In this document: one piece after another, positions 58,032-64,000 of the stretch
Layout of the letters: each line of letters begins with the position of its first letter
Numbering within the stretch: position 1 is the first letter of the stretch
DNA from: Prunus persica
Taxonomy: Eukaryota; Streptophyta; Magnoliopsida; Rosales; Rosaceae
DNA length: 64,000 nucleotides
Assembly: GCF_000346465.2 (NCBI RefSeq)
Contig: NC_034012.1
Coordinates: 1,513,134 to 1,577,133, forward strand
Direction: 5' to 3'
Translations under genes and position numbers: made by a program
Notes under the pieces: model-generated
The model's input: the letters and a program-made list of their open reading frames with translations, nothing else
The model's database searches: none
Told to the model about the DNA's origin: nothing

Positions 58032-60100
58032 ATGCCTCAGAGGCACTCAAAGAACAACAACGACCTCGCTTTCTTCACCTACGATGAGAAGAAAAAGCTA
58101 GGCTATGGAACGCAGAAGGAGAGGCTGGGCAGGGACTCCATCAAGCCTTTCGACGCTTGTTGCCTCTGCTTAAAGCACTTCATTAACCCCATGTGCTGCC
58201 AGAAAGGCCACGTATTTTGTAAAGAATGTATTTTCGAGTGCTTGCTTTCTCAGAAGAAAGATATCCAGAGGTACGTCGCCTCTCTCTCTATCTCAAACCT
58301 TCAATTTTCACCATTTTTTTGTTATTATTAGTGTCGGATTTTATTTATTCTTTTTCTCTGTGAATTTGGCTTTGATGCATTGAATTTCTGTATTTGACAA
58401 AGAGCTTATGAGTAGAAGATAGGGTCCAATAGAGGTGGGAGCTCTTCGAAAATAGGGTTAGGTTTTTGGATGACATGAATATCACTGTGTACCCGAAAGC
58501 TTCCACCTTTAATAAAGTAGAAAGTACTTAATTGGCCCAATAAACCAACTTCAACTCGTAGAGAACACTATTGACACTCCTAAGATCGTTTGAGAAGCCC
58601 CATTCTGTATTGGATCAAAAATTTGAAAGTGGGATTTTGCTTGGTAATCATAATTTCAATGCCATTTATATTTGTTTTGTCACCTTCCTTCATAAAGAAG
58701 CTAGCTTTTTCAGCTACCTAGGACCCCTCTTGGAGGTTGCCATAGTAGTATCTCATTTGAATTGGGTTCCGGCTTTCTGTGTAGTATGTTACTGTTGTTT
58801 ACAACTCAAATGTGGGTTTTCTTCTATGGGATAAAAGAATTTCAGAAGTATGTTCTATGTTAATGGTAAAAGTGAAAGATAGGAAAAGAAATGCATTTTT
58901 TATATAGTTGTTTTTCCTTGAATTTATTAATTCTATAGCTTTTCTTTGTGTGATTGGTTAATCATTTTGGCTCACCTACCAACATGGTTTCGGAATATAA
59001 AGCCTAATAAATGGTATTCAAACCCTTTTCGACTAGGCTAATGTAGTTTTATAGTTTTATTACTGAATGAGATTATCTGTTACTGAGGAATATGGTTTAT
59101 GCATGTAGTGCAATTCCATGGAGCCTAATATATGTACTTCCATAGGGAAACCAATTGGTAACTTTAAAACTGACATGCATTTAAATGTGCTTATAGAAAC
59201 CAAACATGGTTGCTGGTTGTTAGTTTTTGTAGTTGCGTGGTCCATGTTTGTGTTCTGGGTTCCTCAAGGCTTCCTACGAAAGCTGTGAGCTTGGCCGAGC
59301 TTGATGCCTTTTGGCTGTATTTATTTTCACTGGCTCTTGCGTAAAATGTGTCCTGGGTTTGTTATATATAAATTCTATCCTTTGTGTGGTTTGTGCTTAA
59401 GAGGTTGTTTCTTCCACTTGGCAGAAAGCAAGCTGCACATACTGCTCAGCAGAAGCAAGAGAACCAAGAGGAAGAAGAGAAGTTACTGCAGCAGAAAGCT
59501 AGAGAGCTCGAGGCTTTTGATCAGCAAAACCATGGTGCACTACCGCAATACAATGATAGAAACCAGAGCCGAGATAAGACTGGTTTCCATGGTGCCAATA
59601 GTGTTAAGGTCACCTCTTATGAAGAAGAGGCGCTTCGGACAATGAAAGCATTTTGGCTGCCTTCTGCTACACCTGCAGCTCCTGCTAAAGTAGATGCTCC
59701 TTCTACAAGCACAGTCTGTCCAGAAGGAAGCGAGAAACTAAAGCTGAAGTCCCTTTTCCCAGTTTATTACACAGAAGACAGTAGTGAGGAGAAGAAATCT
59801 TCATCTCTGGATAAGACATTTATCTGTCCGAGCTGCAAGGTTACTTTGACCAACACGATGTCGCTCGTGGCTCTTAGTTCATGCGGTCACGTCTTTTGTA
59901 AGAAATGTGCTGATAAGTTCATGGCTGTAGATAAGGTTTGCCTTGTTTGCGACAAGGGATGTAAAGAAAGGCATTTGGTGAACTTGGCAAAAGGTGGAAC
60001 AGGCTTTGCTGGCCATGGAGATAATCTTGAAGCAAAAGACTTCAAGCATTTGGGGAGTGGCTCGGGATTAGGGTTGGTTAGACCCGCAGTGAAGACTTGA
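58032..60100 (+). CDS. CSU1: NOSIP-family RING/U-box E3 ligase, CSU1-like
   Basis: Two exons: 58032-58270 and 59425-60100, with GTACGT donor and GGCAG acceptor. They join to 304 residues, normal for the family. The N-terminus has the NOSIP signature (MPQRHSKNNNDLAFFTYDEK) and a first half-RING/U-box (CCLCLKHFINPMCCQKGHVF, then CKEC) near residues 43-68. A charged coiled-coil region follows (about 80-125). The C-terminal RING-like motif is FICPSCKVTLTNT..SSCGHVFCKKC, with later CLVCDKGC. In Arabidopsis, CSU1 is a RING E3 that ubiquitinates COP1 and controls its level in dark-grown seedlings; animal NOSIP binds nitric oxide synthase. Nuclear E3 activity is inferred. Its closeness to H mirrors At1g61610-At1g61620. 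Confidence 0.9.
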
Positions 60101-60920
60101 CCTCTGAAATTTTATGGTTTGGTGACTTTTAACACCAAGTTCTCCATCCTTTTTTGGATCTCTTTTGTTGTGGCTTTCAATGTTATTTATATACAGCAAC
60201 ATTAGGGCATCCTTTATCTGTAAGTTGAGTTGTGTGTCTATGCATTGCTTGAACATGTTTTATGATTCTGCAATTTGGTTAATGAGCAATTAGACATGGG
60301 CTGTGCTAAATTAGTTGTAGATAATGACTTTATTGATGTTGCTAAATGCGTGGCCCACCTCACAAGCCATTGGGCCCAAACTTTGAAGGTAAGGGGCCCA
60401 CACCCATGTTTGGGAATGGAATGCTGACATTTTTAGGCAAAGCTTTTTGCACGTGGGGCGGTTGAGCATTGAGCTTTAGAAATTACAAATCAGAAGCTCA
60501 TGCTTATCTAAAACTAAATCCATACAGCCATGAGCCAGCACTAGCGGTCCCCACGCACGAGATGTCTCCTGTTGTAATCTTTAATCATATGGTACAATGC
60601 AACACTATTTTAATTAATTGATTTAATTACTAATTATTACTTCAACTCTAAAAAACAATCAATTTAATTAATCATGGGGATTAGCCATGGAATAACGTAG
60701 GATACAGCTCAGGTTCCGGTGGGCGCTGGACCTGAGGCTACGCGGTCCTGATTCTTTTCCCACCCACCATCGGCACTCATTCGACTCATTCCTTGTTGTT
60801 TTATATTAATTTTTTAATTGTATCTTATAAATAAAGTAAGATAGATCCTAATCTTGTGATCTTAAAACTGTAATCTCCACTAATGACGAAACCCATCAAT
60901 TTGATATTCTGACTTATCCC

Positions 60921-60952
60921 AAACCCAACCCAACCCAACCCAACCCAACCCC
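60921..60952. repeat. (CCCAA)n minisatellite, about five units
   Basis: Tandem ACCCA units downstream of the NOSIP-like gene. It does not match the plant telomere heptamer. Confidence 0.85.
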
Positions 60953-61373
60953 AATATGTTGAACCATATTCCAGCCTTATCCCTTTGTTGTTTTTAATAA
61001 TCAAACCGCAACTCAATTTGCTGTCTGTTTTGGATGCATGATTAAGTTTCTGTTTCTCTCAACCAATCCAATACTAAATTAAGACCATCATACATTTGTT
61101 ATTATTCTAACATTCTCAATAGGATATTATCTTTGTCATGATAAAAACATTTTCTTAGAAAAGAAAAGTAAGGTGGGAGTTTGAGGAAAAATGATGGGTG
61201 CCTTTATTTTCTTCAAATCACACACCCACAACAAGACTTGAACACCGTAAAATGAAAACAAATATGATGGTGGGTATCGTTTCATATTTGTTTGGGTATG
61301 GGTAGGGTGGCTTGCCAAACAAATACCAATAATCTTTGCAGAAAGAAGGAAACAAAAACAAATCAAAGAATAA

Positions 61374-61375
<2 letters not shown>

Positions 61376-61411
<36 letters not shown>
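61376..61411. repeat. (GA)n microsatellite
   Basis: About 17 uninterrupted GA units about 440 bp upstream of the PLAC8 start codon. Confidence 0.9.
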
Positions 61412-61413
<2 letters not shown>

Positions 61414-61851
61414 ATTAATTTGGTGATTAAGTGAGTGGTGGTTCCTAAATCTCCTCCTAATATCTCTGTTTCTAAACATGACAATAGCAGGACCGTTCAT
61501 CAAACAAAAACGCACGGGTCCCACATGAAAATTAAAGCAAAAAAGATGAAGAAAATAAACGATTACTAGCTTACGCGCCAACAAAAACCCCACCCGTCTC
61601 TCAACAGACAAACGTCACCATCCTCCTCTCCACCTTCCCCCAAATCATATTCACAAATAATAAATCCCCCCCTTAAAAGTTTAAATATTTTTATTTGTTC
61701 AATAAATAAAAACTTGATTATTTCTTCACAGAATCTCATTCATTAAATAAAGAAAAGCGAAAACGCATAAAAAGAAGGGGAAGGAGGGGAAGAGAGAGAA
61801 ACGAAGCGAGGAAGGGAACCCTAGAGCTTCTTCTGCTTTTGGGGTTCGGAA

Positions 61852-63863
61852 ATGGGGGATTTGGAGAAGCAAGAGACGGTGCTCAAGAAGGTGGAGGAGG
61901 AAGAAAAGGAGAGATTTTTGGAGGGAAATGGGAAGTCTGTGGTCGATTTCGACGTGCTGTGCTCAACGGTGGCTTTGCAGACCCAAGGCAAGTTGGCGGC
62001 CAAGCTGCAGAGCTTTCATGGTGGAGAAGAAGATGGAGATGTTGGGGATTTGGGTGGCGTCTTCAGGATGTGGGAAGGCGAAGTCCTTGATTGCCTCGAC
62101 GACCGTCGTATTGCTCTCGAATCCCTTTGGTCCGTACCTCTCTCTCACTCGTCTCCTTTTTCATAGCGATTCCGTTTGGCTTCCTGGAAAATGTTTCCCG
62201 GAATTCTTCTCCCTGGGAAAAAGTTTTAATTTTGGGTGTAAAGGCGAATTTTTTTATTCAGGTTCAAAACTTGACTAACTGGGGAGCCAAAAAAATTTGC
62301 CCTTTATTCTTTTTTTACTTTCGAATCATTTTTATTTGTCCAGTTTCTTTTCTGATGATACATATTTTCTGTCTGTCGTTGATTTATAGAAGTAGTCAAA
62401 GAAATGTGAATCGGTCAATGTTTTGTCATTGGCTGTTTAACTCAGTCGCTAGACTGTTGAAGACGGCATTCCGTTTTTATTTTTATCTTCAGAATGGGAA
62501 TTTCTTATTTACTCGTTGTTGGACTAATCTTTTACTTATGTTCGCCGCATATTTTGATGTTGCAGTTGCCCGTGCTATAGATTTGGGAAGAACATGAGTC
62601 GAGCTGGTTTTGGTCCTTGTTCGTTGCAGGTTTATCATCTTTTTCTTCTCTTTTTATCTTTTGGTCAAGTGCGCAAAAGTCAAAATGTTAGCTATGGAAG
62701 TGAGAAATTGAAAATGTTCTATCTTTTCACATCGTTTTGATTCTAAGATTGTTTTTTTCCCCCACAATCAAGGCTGTTTTAGGTAGATTCTGAATTTCGG
62801 GATATTATTTTGCAGGGAACTCTTCATTTGATTCTTGCTGTTCTCGTCATTCTCAACTGCGTTGCCTTCATTGTTACCAAGAAGCAATGCTTTATATATT
62901 TGGCCGTTGCTTTCACCATTTCACTAGGAACATATTTGGGGTACTTCCGTACACAGATGAAAAAGAAATTTAACATCAGGGTAAGCTTTCTTTCTTTGTC
63001 CGTCATCGTGTGTGGTTCCTTACTAACTGATAATTTTTGGTTTACCGTGAATCAGTAGTTTTCTTTTCTTCGTCTAATATTAGTATTTGCCTCATGTTGT
63101 CTATTCATATTTTTAATCCTGTACTCTTCTGCATTAAAGTTGCTCTTTCTTTTTAATTCCAATTATAAGGTTTAAATCGTATAACTCGAATGGTTATTCA
63201 AGGGTGCAAAAGCTACATGCTATAGAAAAATAGAGAAAATTTGGGTGTGGTTGGGTAGAGGGATTGCATTTTCTATTATTGTAGAGAGGGTGCTATTGCT
63301 ATATGATTGACCATTGGCAAGTGTAATGTTATGAATCCATGCATTCTTAGGAAAGAAGATAGTTCCATGTGAATCTACTAATTACGTACCTTCCTGGTAT
63401 TTATGATATGACTGCGATAAAGTTTTCACAATCTTTTAACTTATGCCTTTTGTTGGTTATCTTTCATGGTTATACTTGAATTACACTAACATTGTTGTGG
63501 GAAATGTTATTATTTTCAGGGTAGTGATAGTTCCTTGGATGATTGCATCTACCATCTTATCTGCCCATGCTGTGCATTATGTCAGGTGATTATCCTTGCG
63601 GAACCTATGCCTACAAGATAGTTGCCAAAAGTTAAAAGTAGACATAGGGCTTAATTTTGATTAAGCTTCTTATTCCTGAAAACTTATAGATAGTCTTGAA
63701 ATGTGAACAGGAATCCAGAACATTGGAGATGAACAATGTCCAAGATGGCACCTGGCATGGTCGGGGTGATACAATATACATAGGTAGCCTTGGAGAAGGG
63801 GGAAAGTCGATCTTTGAGCTACAACCGCCTCCAATTGTGTCAATCAAATCCCCTGACCCCTGA
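61852..63863 (+). CDS. PLAC8 (Cys-rich) domain protein
   Basis: Five exons join in phase: 61852-62129, 62566-62629, 62816-62980, 63520-63585 and 63711-63863, giving 241 residues. The first donor is the TTTG-GTCCGT site, chosen because it restores the family motif CCPCYRFGKNM across the junction. The N-terminus (MGDLEKQETVLKKVEEEEKE) is charged, then VDFDVLCSTVALQTQGK. After the CCPC motif come hydrophobic segments in exon 3 (LHLILAVLVILNCVAFIV and CFIYLAVAFTISLGTYLGYF), then CIYHLICPCCALCQ, the second Cys-rich PLAC8 motif. The C-terminus is polar. PLAC8 proteins are membrane-associated and linked to cadmium resistance, calcium influx or organ size. This long-N-terminus type (like At1g63830) has no firm function. 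Confidence 0.85.
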
Positions 63864-64000
63864 AGCTTGTAAAAGAGCACAGGTTGTTGTGAATATTGAT
63901 GAGTTTAATAAGCTGGGCATTTACCATTCCAGAAAGTGGCTACAGCTATGATTGGAAGTTGACTTTCGGTTTGATTTCTTCCCCGAGGAAGGGTTATCTG
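63864..64000. other. 3' flank of the PLAC8 gene
   Basis: Presumed 3' untranslated sequence; nothing else visible before the window ends. Confidence 0.5.

Larger units (their letters stand above)
60101..61851. other. Intergenic between NOSIP-like and PLAC8 genes
   Basis: No gene. Contains a CCCAA pentanucleotide repeat (60921-60952) and a GA microsatellite (61376-61411). The right end is the PLAC8 promoter and GA-rich 5' leader with an AACCCTAG box at 61818-61825. Confidence 0.45.

Noticed and set aside
60921..60952. Interstitial telomere repeat
   Set aside because: The unit is CCCAA, not the plant CCCTAAA heptamer; a simple minisatellite is sufficient.

Overview
This is eukaryotic, plant nuclear DNA: AT-rich, with GT-AG introns, long intergenic stretches, plant-specific gene families and retrotransposon remnants. 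The gene set points to a eudicot. A woody rosid such as a Rosaceae species is my guess, but nothing here fixes the species. All homology calls come from recognising families by eye; no search was run.

Left two thirds (1-39044): a tandem array of G-type lectin S-receptor-like kinases (S-RLKs), all on the minus strand. The usual plan is seven exons: lectin/S-locus/PAN exon, transmembrane exon, then five kinase exons. I label them A to H. A (9187-5579) is a pseudogene with two 1-bp frameshifts. B (10064-9427) is a truncated exon-1 fragment. C (14473-11090) is open throughout but has lost the catalytic HRD loop. D (18858-15455) looks intact. E (23784-19661) is a decayed pseudogene carrying a solo LTR. 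F (30191-26586), G (34747-31125) and H (39044-35629) look intact. The start of another copy runs off the left edge (99-1), and a further 5' remnant lies at 25385-25495. A to G resemble the Arabidopsis SD1-29/LORE clade (At1g61360-At1g61550). H is more divergent and resembles At1g61610/B120.

Right third (42993-64000): single-copy-type genes. There are three tandem small EF-hand proteins of the CMI1/PBP1/KIC type (+), a single B-box protein like BBX28/BBX29 (+), a universal-stress-protein domain protein like PHOS34 (-), a NOSIP/CSU1-type RING/U-box protein (+) and a PLAC8-domain protein (+). As I remember the Arabidopsis map, EF-hand, S-RLK, B-box and USP genes sit together at At4g27280-At4g27320. 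EF-hand, B-box and USP also sit together near At5g54430-At5g54490, and an S-RLK lies next to CSU1 at At1g61610-At1g61620. The window therefore looks like one ancestral block whose pieces were split up in Arabidopsis.

Mobile DNA: a gene-carrying TIR element (879-2040) with an importin-5-like fragment, a copia remnant (24370-25375), a 584-bp solo LTR (22416-22999) and a possible hAT-like element (47883-48720) containing a long AG microsatellite. The best leads are the in-frame loss of the kinase catalytic loop in C, the apparent gene-conversion tract between E and G, the gene-capturing transposon, and a short conserved element about 280-330 bp upstream of all three EF-hand genes.
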